The notes beneath the pieces are model-generated. The model was not told the DNA's origin, did no database searches, and worked only from the letters and a program-made list of their open reading frames with translations. Positions 12,050 to 23,600 of a stretch of DNA of 64,000 nucleotides are shown in pieces. How positions within the stretch are numbered: position 1 is the stretch's first letter; each line of letters starts with the position of its first letter. This stretch comes from Nymphaea colorata (taxonomy: Eukaryota; Streptophyta; Magnoliopsida; Nymphaeales; Nymphaeaceae): positions 21,892,535-21,956,534 of the forward strand of contig NC_045149.1 of the NCBI RefSeq assembly GCF_008831285.2. Direction: 5' to 3'. The translations under genes were made by a program, and so were the position numbers.

Positions 12050-12800
12050 ATCATGGCATTTTTTTATACTAATTGAACATCAATGAAAGTCAGTTTTCTT
12101 ATGGTAACCTCAATTAACTTTGGATGAAGCATTAGAAAGAGCAGAAGATATCTTTGTAGGAAACAAAAATTGTACTCAACATCAACATGAGGGCCCATTT
12201 GATTATACAAGATAGCAGAAGACAATAGATCAATTTCAGGCTCTGGAATAAGCTGACCACTCCAATCAAGAGCCACAAAAAGTTTAAATCCTGAATCCCA
12301 AATCGAGTAAAGCTAAGAAGAGAGTCTAGGATTTCTAGTAGTAACAGGCTCGTTGAATTAAAGTAATTCCCTACTCCAACAACCAGAAACTTTACCCAGA
12401 ATTACTGGGACAACAAATTTTGTAAAAGAAAGAGCAAGGGGAAACCTTCGAATTTACACCATAGATAGAAATTCTTTGGCTCGTGCAGAGAATTTTCAGC
12501 TTGGGCTCATGTATTGCCTGATCTATGTCATGTACTTTTCCAACTCTGAGAGAGCCAAAAAAAATCTACCGAAAGAGACACAAACAAAGATGCAAATGCA
12601 AATGGTTAGGTTAGCAGAGAAACGATAGAGAGAGAGAGAGAGAGAGCTTACCGTGGGTCGAGAAAGCGAGTGACAGATCTTATCTCCTCCCCTGCTCTTT
12701 TCGATTTGCCAATCCCTCGAATCCCTTACCGTCTCTCTGGATTCCAATGCTTGTGCAAGAGATCGACTATTAAATAGTCTTTCCACTAGACATTTCGCTT
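12050..12800 (-). pseudogene. Unidentified spliced gene fragment, copy 1
   Basis: Read on the minus strand, the block has a leader exon of about 130 bp ending CCCACG before a consensus-like donor GTAAGC near 12651. A CT-rich stretch follows (the GA microsatellite on the plus strand), and then an open segment at about 12300-12070 preceded by TTTGGGATTCAG. That segment reads DWSGQLIPEPEIDLLSSAIL. The same arrangement and the same open frame recur at 17097-17815 with few changes, which suggests descent from a coding gene. I cannot name the family. Both copies appear truncated, lack a visible continuation, and travel inside the lectin-cluster duplication. The exon boundaries are inferred. Confidence 0.35.
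12626..12647. repeat. (GA)n microsatellite
   Basis: About ten GA units. The paralogous tract is at 17648-17671 with a different length, as expected for a fast-changing microsatellite. Confidence 0.9.
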
Positions 12801-13910
12801 GATCAATTGATTGACAGAGAGATGAAATCGATTGATCGATGAAGAGAGTGTGAGCTTAATGTGGAGATCTGCAAAAGAAAGCAAGAACGGCAGATTTCGG
12901 AAACGTATTTTTGGTGTAGTGGACCATGGCATCAAGAGGAAATATTCTTGTGCTGAAACCCAGGACAAAGATTTAATTGTCGAAAGAAAGCATAGAAATA
13001 TCGTAGCAGGACACAAATGCACGTCTGGTAACTATACTTCTTCATTCTTAGGGACATTAAATATAAGAACTAATTGGTACCCCGAAACTGGACCTAAAAT
13101 GTTTAGTCACATCTTGTTACAGATTTAAATAAATCAGATATATCAGATTACCAGTTCAATATTCTTGAATCCGTTTAGCCAGATTTGGTATCAAAAGATC
13201 GAAATGGATTGCTTTTTGTGAAATAAGCAAAATGTAGAAACATACAACACTGGAGTGTTTCAACCATTGGCAATGGAATTAAGTGAGCAAGGAGTATTAT
13301 CAGCTGCTGATTGTCAGCGACAAGCTTCTTTCTTATCGCGCTTCAAACGAGTCTAAGCAAAATAAGTGTCATGTGAGATCTAGTCATCCCAAAACAAGTA
13401 TTCTTACATTTTCTGAATAATAGGAGACTTATTGATGTTGTTGCTAGCAATAATTTTGATTCGGTTTGCTTTAGTTGTCAAATGGGCAAAGTCTGCAAGC
13501 TTCCATTTCACATAATGAACTAAATTTTCAGGCTTTAAAAAAAAAAATCATAGTGGCCATTGGGGACCATTCCCTATTTTGTTTTGTGGGAAATATCTTT
13601 TTATCTTTAAATTCTGTCATTTTCATTGATGACAATTAGGCTCATTTCACAAGGTTTGGCCCCCTATAAGGCAAATTTGATTTATCCATGTTCTGGTTGG
13701 GGATGCAATCAATTCAATCTTTTACACCCTTGAGTCAGATTTGGCTTAAAAAAATGGAAAAAGAAGTCTTTTCTCTAAAAAGGATCTTGCACCTCAACCA
13801 CAATTTTGGCGACCCTCTTGATAGCATTATTGTTTCTATGTTACTAAGACTTGTTATATATGTTTCTATTATGTGTTACACAAATATATATCGAGGGGCA
13901 TAGCATAGCT
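12690..13910. repeat. Duplicated intergenic block Q, copy 2
   Basis: It follows 2040-3480 closely: GTGTAGTGGACCATGGCATC, AACATACAACACTGGAGTG, AATAGGAGACTTATTGATG and the AATTTGATTTATCCATGTTC segment. Frames are not shared between the copies, so I call no gene. Confidence 0.75.
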
Positions 13911-13979
13911 GTTGGGAGTGACGGGCTAGTAAAATTCTAGTCATCAGTTCGACTCTCGTGTTGTGCCACCACTTATGGT

Positions 13980-15388
13980 TGATACTGAGGCAAGGATGAG
14001 GAACATGGCAGCTGCCATTAATGGTGTACTCCTTCCTACCTGGCATGGCAGATACAAATAATGTGGGAGCGAACGACCACGAGGCTTGTATGTATATGAC
14101 CAGGTGACCAAGCGGCCTGATAACACCAGTCAAACAACTGCAACTTGGAAATTATGTATACATATAATTATGCCTCCCCTCTCGAGAATATGCTTCTTCT
14201 TTTTTCTGAAGATTATTTTTGTCGACTTCAAATGGTTGATGTATAATCCGACATTTACAAACATGGATTTTGGCATCCAGAGAGGATCAGAATATTATGT
14301 GATTATTCCAGAGAGGATCAGAATATTATGTCACCAGAATATGCTAAGGTTGTGTGTTTATAAATACAGTTCGAACACAGCCAGTAAGAGGAAAACGTGA
14401 AGAACTTGATGACCATTAGCAATTCGATCCAACACACTAACACTTGTGTCCATGAGCTTTTACTGTTATCCTTGTCAGACACTTGTCCTATTCGTTTCTT
14501 TGTCCTCTTGAATACTTTCACATTGGAAGCGTTTGCAAGGTGGGGTTCGACCACTGGCGCCGCTTTTAACGCTAGTTTAGCGTCAGGGCTGCAGCATTCT
14601 GTTGTAGTGCATGTATCTTTCTGTATTAGCAGTCATGTAGCAGAATTACTGTAAATTTGTTTAGATATTTTTTTTGTGAGTCCTTAAGAAGATTAAATCA
14701 TGATCGTCCATTTGTTTGGGCTCACTATATCTTAGTTGGTACCCTAATTGTTTCATGAGGCGTATTAGAGCTCAACAATAGAGCAACTTATGCTTTTGAC
14801 TGTGCCACTGTATATTTCATACTCTGTTTTCAACAACAACTCCGTTTTATGTGTTGCATTTCTATCAGTTCTCAAATTCATGTAACATTTTTTAAAGTGT
14901 CCAAAGAATCTCTCCAAATGTTTAGTTAGTCGCATGGGACACTAAAGTAGTGTTAGTGTCAATGTTCCCAAACAGTCCCCAAGATAATGCTGTGGGATGA
15001 TGACATATTTGCCGTTCGAACTGGGGAGACAAATATAAAGATATTATTGATTTGTTGGTTTAACTTGGGCATTCCCGTGGTCATCGTTTCAAAGAGTGAG
15101 CTGGATGATATTAATCAAAGTGCGCATGAGCCAGTAGGATAGGATTTTCTTATACAGTTTTTTCTGCAAGAAACCGATGTTTTTCTGGAAGGATCAGCAC
15201 GATCGAAACAGACCTCCATTCGTATGTGGATCAGTCAAGCGAATCGATCCAAACTCTTCCCATTTCTTCCTCTATAAATTCCACATCAACCCCTGGTGAA
15301 GCCCAACCCAGCAAACAGCTACCCACCTCCCCATCTTCCTCTTCCAACAGATCTCTCTGCAGAGAGCTCAAACTCGAGCAAAGTTTCG
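13980..15388 (+). repeat. Duplicated lectin upstream block R, copy 1
   Basis: It runs from GCAAGGATGAGGAACATGGC to the lectin ATG at 15389. The second copy lies at 19578-19975 plus 25015-26013, split by retrotransposon element A. The stretch around 14381-14400 (CCAGTAAGAGGAAAACGTGA) is the uninterrupted counterpart of the element A insertion site. A 35-bp direct repeat, AGAGAGGATCAGAATATTATG-like, occurs at about 14280-14335. No other gene is seen. Confidence 0.85.
15273..15280 (+). promoter_or_regulatory. TATA box of lectin at 15389
   Basis: TATAAATT in the context CCTCTATAAATTCCACATC, 116 bp before the ATG. The same box lies 108-116 bp before three other lectin ORFs. Confidence 0.8.
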
Positions 15389-15817
15389 ATGGCAGCACAA
15401 GTGGTAGCTAAAGCCATAGCCATTCTGGCTCTCCTGGCTACCCTCTCCTCCCACGCCGCTGCGGTGGATGTGCTGTACAGCGGGCAGACTCTCTATGCAG
15501 GCCAGTTCTTACTGAATGGGCCTTACAAGTTCATCATGCAGGCTGACTGCAACTTGGTGCTCTACGTCAACGGAAACAGGGCGCTGTGGGCTTCCGGCAC
15601 CAACGGCAAAGGCAGCAACTGTAGGGCAATTCTACAGGCAGACGCCAACTTGGTTGTGTACACAGGAGGTAAAGCTCTTTGGGCAAGTGGGACGGCCAGA
15701 GGCTCCGGCAACTACCGCCTGAACATGCAGGGAGATGGTAACGTGGTGATCTACGATGCTGCTGGACGTGCTCTGTGGGCTACCAATACGGTTCAGCATG
15801 CGAACAGGAAAGCATAA
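15389..15817 (+). CDS. GNA-type mannose-binding lectin (QAD type)
   Basis: An intact 142-residue precursor. The open frame extends 31 codons further upstream, but the ATG at 15389 (MAAQVVAKAIAILALLATLS) is chosen. It aligns with the paralogues, begins a clear signal peptide and lies 116 bp after the TATA box. The mature chain starts near VDVLYSGQTL. The three sugar sites are QADCNLVLY, QADANLVVY and QGDGNVVIY, all with the key Q, D, N and Y. The Cys pair (DCNL and SNCR) is kept. DAAGRALWATNT precedes a short basic tail, HANRKA. It differs from the lectin at 32167 at only a handful of residues, so those two come from a recent duplication. Promoter, CDS and polyadenylation signals are all present, so this is a good candidate for an expressed gene. 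Confidence 0.95.
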   Translation: MAAQVVAKAIAILALLATLSSHAAAVDVLYSGQTLYAGQFLLNGPYKFIMQADCNLVLYVNGNRALWASGTNGKGSNCRAILQADANLVVYTGGKALWASGTARGSGNYRLNMQGDGNVVIYDAAGRALWATNTVQHANRKA

Positions 15818-15865
15818 CTCGCTTCGCTTTCTGTAGGTCCAGTGCCCGTTTCTCCGCTTCCCGTG

Positions 15866-15925
15866 AATAAAATATATATACTGTTGCTTCCTACATAAAC
15901 GGGGTCAGGACCGCCTGCGAATAAA
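15866..15925 (+). terminator. Two AATAAA polyadenylation signals
   Basis: AATAAA at 15866 (CCGTGAATAAAATATATA) and at 15920 (TGCGAATAAAATATGCACT), about 50 and 100 bp after the stop. Both are shared with the lectin at 32167. Confidence 0.6.
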
Positions 15926-16039
15926 ATATGCACTGTTGCTTAGTTCCTATATGTACTTGTAGATTGCGTCTTGAGTTTCATACCCTCAACGACTTTGATC
16001 TACTGCCGTAGTTACTTAATAAAATTACATATTATCTAG

Positions 16040-16470
16040 ACTCAGAAGTCATAATCTGATCTCTTCTTTTTTTCTTTGAAGAAAATTTCACATGGCAGGA
16101 ATTGTAAGAATATGACAGCATGACCTTCACAGATACAAGTTCTGTGAATTAATTTCTACCTTTTCATATGTACAACATGGCACATGTGATCTACATCTAC
16201 AAGGCTCGAGACCTACACAAGGTGTGGGTTTTTACATGTATATAATCTGAATTTAAACCGGAGCATAGGCAACAGAGCTACATTTCTGGGTTTAGAAGTA
16301 CGTTTCCAAGCAATACTAGATCTCGAAAACACAAAAAAAAAAAATGTTAGTTCTACAAAGTGATGCCTAAGGTTAGCAATATTAAATTATACAGGGCCCT
16401 TAAATATTTTTATTGGAAACTGTATAGCAAGTTAAAAATATAATAGTAACGGTGTTTACAACTAGCAGCA
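16040..16470 (+). repeat. Lectin-unit 3' flank block, copy 3
   Basis: The same ordered landmarks as 390-780, ending in AACTAGCAGCATTGTCCTC directly before the lectin fragment at 16472. It is almost collinear with 32800-33230. Confidence 0.8.
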
Positions 16471-16471
16471 T

Positions 16472-16640
16472 TGTCCTCTACCTCCTCTACGGAAGCAGGG
16501 CGCTGTCGGCTTCCGGGGCCGACGGAAAAGCTGCCAACTGTAGGGCAATCCTGCAGAGAGACGTCAACTTGGTCTTCTGCTCAAATGTGATTTGTCTACT
16601 CAGGCAATAATGCTTTGAGCGAGTCGGACGGTGACAGGCC
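16472..16640 (+). pseudogene. Lectin fragment downstream of the 15389 gene
   Basis: The sequence matches the middle third of the lectin coding region: CTCTACGGAAGCAGGGCGCTG, GCCAACTGTAGGGCAATCCTGCAGAGAGACGTCAAC in part, and TACTCAGG.AATAATGC. It has frameshifts and no start, signal peptide or end. A closely similar fragment lies at the same offset after the lectin at 32167 (33232-33435). The ancestral unit therefore probably held a second lectin copy already decayed before the duplication. Confidence 0.75.
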
Positions 16641-17096
16641 AGAATCAATCGCGGAAGAACTAGTGGGAAGCAAAAATTTGATGCTTTAATTTTAAATTTT
16701 AAGAGGCACTCATACGAAAAAAAAAATTTGAAAACCAATTAAATTTTTATATATAAATAAAAGTAAATTTTATGAGCTACTAAATATATATAAATAAGTC
16801 AAAGAAGTCAAAACCCAGTTTATATGTAAATATAGATAAGTAAGGCTACTATACAGTTAAACAACTATATAACAAACAATTTATGTACACAAATATATAC
16901 ACTATCACCAAATACACACCTTATTTAAAAAAAAAAAAAAAAAAAAAAAAACTGCGTCCACGCCCGTATATTCACATCAGCACCACCACCCGATGTGACA
17001 TAGCAGTTGAGTTTTGTCAGGATGCATACAGCAAAATGGCATGCATAGTGACCACGATTTCTCATCGTTAAAGGGCAATCATGACATTTGTTTTTG
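16641..17096. other. AT-rich spacer with poly-A tract
   Basis: It includes a run of about 26 A at 16926-16951 and sequence shared with 11640-12050 (TTTATGTACACA...ATACACACC). No gene is seen. Confidence 0.5.
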
Positions 17097-17815
17097 CTAA
17101 TTGAACATCATGAAAGTCAGTTTTCTTCTGGTAACCTCAATTAACTTTGGATGAAGCATTAGAAAGAGCAGAAGATATCTTTGTAGGAAACAAAAATTGT
17201 TCTCAACATGCACATGAGGGCCCATTTGATTATACAAGATAGCAGAAGACAATAGATCAATTTGAGGCTCTGGAATAAGCTGACCACTCCAATCAAGAGC
17301 CACAAAAACTTTAAATCCTGAATCCCAAATCGACTAAAGCTAAGAAGAAAGGCTAGGATTTCTAGTAGTAACAAGCTCGTTGAATTAAAGTAATTCCCTA
17401 CTCCAACAACCAGAAACTTTACCAAGAATTACTGGGACAACAAATTTTGCAAACGAAGGAGCAAGGGGAAACCTTCGAATTTACACCATAGATAGAAATT
17501 TTTTGGCTCGTGCAGAGAATTTTCAGTTTCGGCTCATGTATTGCCTGATCTATGTCATGTACTTTTCCAACTCTGAGAGAGACAAAAAAAAATCTACCGA
17601 AAGAGACACAAAGAGAGATGCAAATGCAAATGGTTAGCAGAGAAACGATAGAGAGAGAGAGAGAGAGAGACAGCTTACCGTGGAGCGAGAAAGCGAGTGA
17701 CAGATCTTATCTTCTCCCCTGCTCTTTTCGATTTGTCAATCCCTCAAATCCCTTACCGTCTCTCTGGATTCCAATGCTTGTGCAAGAGATCGACTATTAA
17801 ATAGTCTTTCCACTA
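17097..17815 (-). pseudogene. Unidentified spliced gene fragment, copy 2
   Basis: The second copy of 12050-12800. The minus strand again has CTCCACG before GTAAGC near 17679 and the open segment with WSGQLIPEPQIDLLSSAIL near 17290-17230. The reading frame has stayed open through the duplication except for single changes. The family is not recognised. The GA tract at 17648-17671 is the only strongly length-variable part. Confidence 0.35.
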
Positions 17816-18720
17816 GACATTTCGCTTGATCAATTGATTGACAGAGAGATGAAATCGACTGATCGATGAAGAGAGTGTGAGCTTAATGTGGAGATCTGCA
17901 AAAGAAAGCAAGAACGGCAGATTTCGGAAACTTTTTTTTGGTGTAGTGGACCGTGGACCATGGCAAGAGGAAATATTCTTGTCCTGAAACCCAGGACAAG
18001 ATTTAATTTTTGAAAGAGTTTCAGGACAAGATTTAATTGTTGAAAGAAAACATAGAAATATCATAGCAGGAATTGATATTTCCCGATTTTGTCTTGTGGG
18101 AAATATCTTTAAATTCTGTCATTTTCACTGATGATAATTAGGCTCATTTCACAAGGTTTGGCCCCCTATAAGGCAAATTTGATTTATCCATGTTCTGGTT
18201 GGACATGCAACCAATTCAAACTTTCACACCCTTTAGTCAAATTTGGCTTTAAAAAGTTGCAAAAAATGTCCTTTTTAGACTCTAAAAAGGACCTTGCACC
18301 TCAACCACAATTTTGGGGACCCTCCCCTACTTTGTCTTGAGAGCATTATTGTTCCCATGTCACTGAGACTTGTTTTACATGCTTCTATTCTGTGTCACAC
18401 AACACTCCCATGAACACTATTCTTCTGAACTGTAAATGATGGATGCACTACCACTACTTATGGTTGATATTGATATCAACATTTTTGATCCAGTATTCTC
18501 ATGTTGTCAAATGGACAAAGCTTGGATACTTCAATTTCTTAAACATAATGACATTCAGCAAAAATTCAGGTTGACCTTTGGGGATCAATCCCTACTTTCA
18601 CTCGAGAACGCTATCCTCTTGTGTCATTTTTAGATACGATAGAACTTCTTTTACACGGTTTAATCACTTGTAATACAAGTCTGAATTTTTTTTTTTATGC
18701 CTTCCTCTTTCACAAGATGG
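17816..18720. repeat. Duplicated intergenic block Q, copy 3 (shortened)
   Basis: It shares GATCGATGAAGAGAGTGTGA, GTGTAGTGGACC and the AATTTGATTTATCCATGTTCTGG segments with copies 1 and 2, but lacks about 500 bp between the first part and the part beginning near 18080. No gene is seen. Confidence 0.7.
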
Positions 18721-19103
18721 TTGTGCGGGATTGCTTAATTTGAACCAGAGTAGGCTTTTACAAGATTTCCTATATTTGTCCTAATCTTTTGGTCAAATTG
18801 ATCGAATGATAACCAAACTATTCTTTGTTGTCAATTGGGCTCTTAAGAGACTGATTGTTACGAGTAACAATAACACATTGTTACTATCTCACAAATCTAC
18901 TTCAAAAAATGAAATCGATTCATGAAATACTTTTTAAAATGTCAAATAAATCTCACCAATTTTAGGTTAGTCGCCTCAGACAGTAACATAATATTAATGT
19001 TTCCAAACGGTCACTAAGACAATGTTATGGATGATGATATATTTGCTGTTTCAAGTGGAGAGACAAATGTAAAGATACGATTGCCTATTTGTTTCTGAAT
19101 ATA

Positions 19104-19290
19104 CAGAAAGACGCCAACTTCGTTGTGTACTCAGGAAGTAATGCTCTTTGGGCAAGTGGGACGGCGAGAGAGCAGAACAACTACGTTCTGATAGTACAGT
19201 ATGACAGGAATGTGGTGATCTACGGTTCTTCCGTGTGGGCTGCCAACGCGGTTCAAGTGGTAGTAGGAAACTCAAACTGTAGAGCAAGAT
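19104..19290 (+). pseudogene. 3' half of a GNA-type lectin
   Basis: Only the second and third sugar sites remain: QKDANFVVY and QYDRNVVIY, with WASGTAREQNNYVL between them. Sequence from the promoter through the first site is missing; unit upstream DNA joins straight onto TACAGAAAGACGCC. After GSSVWAANAVQ a 1-bp loss relative to the 9111 gene removes the normal stop, and the frame reads into flanking DNA. It pairs with the pseudogene at 4418 by its QYDRN site and AANAV end. Confidence 0.85.
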
Positions 19291-19577
19291 TAAAGTGCCC
19301 GTTAATAGGCTTCTTTGTTTTCCCTAGAAATGGGTTGTTGACTTGTAGATTTGTCAGAAACCAAGATGGCCGCCATTTTTAATGCTTCCTTTCTCTCTCT
19401 TACTCTACAGTTCATTGCTGCTTTCGATGTGAGAGTCGAGCTTACTAAAGCAAGTTATACGACGAAGGAAGTTTTTGGAGGAACTCTAGTGGCAAGAAGA
19501 CAGGAAACTGCTGACTAACAGAAGCAAGGAGAAGAGATCTGTCTTCACCACCACCCACGAGAGGAAGAGAGATATAG
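19291..19577. other. Short spacer after the lectin fragment
   Basis: It holds CCAAGATGGCCGCCATTTTT and GA-rich sequence (GGAAGAGAGATATAGAAGC). No domain or RNA gene is visible. Confidence 0.45.
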
Positions 19578-19970
19578 AAGCAAGGATGAGGAACATGGCA
19601 GCTGCCATTAATGGTTCACTCCTTCCTACCTGACATGGCAGATACTAATAATGTGGGAACGGACGACCACGAGGCTTGTATGTATACGACCAGGTGACCA
19701 AGCGGCCTGATAACACCAGTCAAACAACTGCAATTTGGACATTATGTATACATATAGGCATGCCTCCTCTCCCAAGAATGTGCTTCTTTTCTTTTTTCTG
19801 AAGATTATTTTTCTCGACTTCAAATGGTTGATGTGTAATCCTACGGTTCACATTTACAAACGTGGATTTTGGCATCCAGAGAGGGATCAGAAAATTATGT
19901 GATTTTTCCTAATTGCCGTTGGCAAGGTTGTGTGTTTATAAATACAGTTTGAACACATAGCCAGTAAGAG
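19578..19970 (+). repeat. Duplicated lectin upstream block R, copy 2, left part
   Basis: Matches 13988-14390 (GCAAGGATGAGGAACATGGC, CGAGGCTTGTATGTATA, CCAGTAAGAGGCAAA). It continues after element A at 25015 as GCAAACGTGAAGAACTTGATG. Confidence 0.85.
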
Positions 19971-19975
19971 GCAAA

Positions 19976-20314
19976 TGTCCGTTACAAAGAGATAAGGAGG
20001 GGATCTACCATATTTGGGAAGGAGATATCTACAGATTTGGGTGTTTCCTCAATCAGCATAGATTTGGGCGTTTCCTCATTTTGGCGTCTTCTTCTGCATG
20101 ATTGTTGGAATCAATCCCAACGATATCGACTGGAGGTTTTTTGTAACTTCCTCATAAAGATGTTTGTAACTGTAAATGCGTGAGAAATATTATGAATAAG
20201 AAAGCTCATTTTCTCCCGTGGATGTAGGCTACAAGCCGAACCACGTAATATGCTGCCTTCTTCTGCTCCTTTCTTGTTTGCATCCTCTGTTTCTTCATTA
20301 TATGTGTTCTAACA
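19976..20314 (+). repeat. 5' LTR of element A
   Basis: 339 bp, TGTCCGTTACAAAG to GTTCTAACA. It is shorter than its partner because about 40 bp between CTCATAAA and TGTTTGTAACT-like sequence is missing. Several substitutions separate the two LTRs, so the insertion is not recent. Confidence 0.9.
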
Positions 20315-20326
20315 TGGTATCAGAGC
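20315..20326 (+). promoter_or_regulatory. Primer-binding site of element A
   Basis: TGGTATCAGAGC, complementary to the 3' end of plant initiator-methionine tRNA, directly after the LTR. Confidence 0.9.
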
Positions 20327-20669
20327 ATGGCTTTCCTGAGCATCTGGAGTTGATTCATGTGAGAGCAGAAGAATAGAGAGTTGCAGACGATGATTCCAGC
20401 AACGCTCTCCTGTATTTTTCCAACCATGAATTGATTATTGTTGTTCTTTGCTGAGAAACCTCCAATGAGAAGGATTTCCCATTCAGCCTTCCGCTTCGGG
20501 TGGTTTGGCTGGAGTGCTCTACCTCCTCAGCACCAAAAACTATCTTGCAAAAGGCGATGGCGTCGGTGGCCTTGAAAGCCCCAACGACGAGGTTCGGCCT
20601 GATCGTGGAAAAAACTGGGCCCTTCCAACCCTTGTTCTCTGCTTGTGTCCCGTTCTGCTCTTATCTACT

Positions 20670-23600
20670 ATGGCCGACAGCAACCAATCCAGCAGCAGGT
20701 CCAACAGTATGAAAGGGACATGCGATCAAGGTCATGGGACGCTGAAGATCACCTCCATTCTCCTCAATGACGTCAACTATCTTAGCTGGGCTAAAGCTGC
20801 TCGTTTTTTCCTGAGTGGACGATCCAAAGTGGGATACATCAGTGGTCGAATTACACCTCCTGCCAAAAACGATCCTAACTATAAGGCTTGAGAATCCGAA
20901 AACGATATGGTAATGGTCTGGCTTATAAATTCCATGGAACCTCACAATTCCATAGAGAGCTCAATGAAGAAACAGCGAAGGAAATATGGGATACTTTGAA
21001 GGAGATGTACAGCGAGCAAAATAATCTTGCTCGTGTGTACCAACTTCAACTTGATATTGTCAATCTCACCAAAGATGGCAAGCAGACCAGCCTTTATTTA
21101 AACAAGCTCCGCAGCTTGTATGATGAGCTTGCACAATACCGACCGGCTACTACGGAAGCCAACGTCTATCAAAAAAGATTCGAGGAGGACAAAATATTTA
21201 AAGTTCTTGCTAGCCTTGGACCTGATTATGAGAATCTTCGTAGCCAGATTCTCATGACTAATCCCTTGCCAAACTTTAATCAAGTTTGTCAAGCAATTCA
21301 AATAGAAGACACTAGAAAAAAGGTCATGAACCCGATATCCAAATCAGAGTTATATGAAGAGGGTTCGAAAAAGATGGCGTGCATAGCTCGGTCTGAACAA
21401 AATACATGGAAAGTCGATTCAAAAAATCAAAGCGATGGGAACAATCTCCAACGAAATCGCAGCAAACTCAAATGGACTTATTGCAAAAAAAATTGGACAT
21501 CTTCAAGAAAGATGTTGGGAGCTCGTTGGCAGACCTGTAAGAGAAAACTGGCTACTCCATCTCATTCTCCTCAAGCTGGTCTTGCTCATTTTGTTACAAA
21601 AGATGATTTAGAGAAACTTTTCCAAAAATTCTCTAAAACAAATCTGGTATCTACTCATCCAGTCAGCAACACCAATGAAGGTAACAATCTTGCTCTCTAC
21701 ACTCATTCTAGTAATTCTATATGGGTTGTTGATAGGGGTGCAACTGATCACATGACAAATGATGCACAAAGGTTAATTGCGATTGATTGCATGAACAAAA
21801 AACTGGTATTCACAGCCAATGGATCACATATTGATGTTGAAGGAATTGGAAAATTTTTGTTCTTTGAAAACAAATCATCTTCAGCCCTTTATATTCCTAA
21901 TCTCTACATTAACTTGATGTCAGTTAATAAGTTGACAAAGACTAATAATTGTCTGGCCGTTTTCTCTCTCAAGAATATGATATTTCAGGATCTAGAAATG
22001 AAGAGGGAGATTGGTAAAGGACGAGAACAAAACGAGTTATATGTGACGGAAACTCTCGGAGCTAGTTTTCTCATACATACTAATATGGAAAAGAAGAGGC
22101 AAGAATACCAAATGTGGCATGCACGACTTGGGCACATTTCAGACAGAAGCTTGAAGATGCATGTTCCTAATATCACTACTGACAAACATTCTTATAATGC
22201 TTGCAAATATTCAAAGTCTACTAGACTACCGTTTCAATCATCTACTAACGATCTATAATTTTTTTTTATTTAGTGCATTCTGACATGTGGGGATTAAGAA
22301 CGTGATGGGGAGGAGAGGGGGAATAGGTGAATCAACCGTTTGAGGAATTCATGAACAAAAATGGATTAAACCACAACTTACATGTTCTGGTACTCCCCAA
22401 CAAAACCGGGTGTCAGAAAGGAAAAATAGATAGCACCTTACTATCGCTCGCGCTCTCATGATTCACATGAATGTACCTCAAATGTTTTGGGCAGAAGCAA
22501 TTGGTACTGTTTGTTATCTTGCCAATAGAGTTCCAAGTTCTAGCATTGAAAATCAAGTTCCCCTTGAAGTTTTACTTAAAAGATCGATTTTTGTTAAGCA
22601 TTTAATAATTTTTGGGTGCAAATGATTTGTGCATATACAAGAAAAATTCCAAAACAAACTTGAGAAACGAGCCTTGAAATGTGTTTTTCTTGGGTGTTCA
22701 AGCAAGAAGAGGGGCTATAGATGTTTTGAACCAAGATCAAGAAAGTTTTTTGTGACTCAGAATGTGAAATTTTTTGAAAGTGAACCTTTCTATGAAACAC
22801 TGAGTCAGGGGGAGACTCACACACAAGATCAAGGTACCACTCTTACTGCTCTCACTTCCTCTATTGCATCCACCAATCCTGCTGCTTCCCTTCCCCTTCC
22901 CCTTCTTGATGGTTTTCAAGCTCCATGTATTCAAACCCAGAACCAAAACCAGCAATCTAGTGAGCCTACCATCTTAGAAAATCAAAATCAAGATAGTAAT
23001 CCAAACCAAGATAGCAATTCCCAACCACCGGTGTCACTCCAAAACCAAACTCTTGAACTGATACTTAGAAGATCAACTCGTGCCTCTAGACCACCGCCAA
23101 AACTAAAAGAGTTCTATACCTATCTATCAACCCAACACGTTCATTTCATAGACAACTACACTACCTTTGATACATTATCTAATGCATACCAGTCCTATGT
23201 TCTCAATACCTACTCTCATCATGAGTCAAAAAACTACGAGGAAGTAAGCGCAGATCAAAATTGGCAAGTTGCTATGCAAGAAGAGCTGTCAACATTAAAG
23301 AAGAACAAAACTTAGGAGCTAGTGTCGTTGCCCGAATGAAAGAGAGTCATCAGATGTAAGTGGGTATACAAAATAAAATATCATAGTGATGGTTCTATAG
23401 AACGATACAAAGTTTGTCTCGTTGCTAAGGGTTTTATTCAAACCGAAGGAGTAGACTACAATGAAACCTTCGCTCCTGTCACTATGATGAATGAAGTAAG
23501 GATTCTTCTATCAATAACATCAATGAGGCGTGGAAAGTAGCACAACTTGGTGTCATTAATGCATTTCTTCATGGAGAGCTCAATGAAGAAGTTTACATGC

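Noticed and set aside
12786-13128. Opposing frames in block Q as genes
   Set aside because: The frames are not kept in the copies at 2040 and 17816 and have no domains.
15296-15388. Extra 31 N-terminal residues on the 15389 lectin
   Set aside because: The upstream ATG gives a Pro/Ser-rich extension before the signal peptide that no paralogue shares, and it lies only 16 bp after the TATA box, before any likely transcription start.
20500-20890. Overlapping frames before gag of element A as a captured gene
   Set aside because: Two frames are open at once (MASVALKAPTTRFGLIV and LYLLSTKNYLAKGDGVGG), but I recognise neither. The region is the normal leader of the element. Not excluded, but unsupported.
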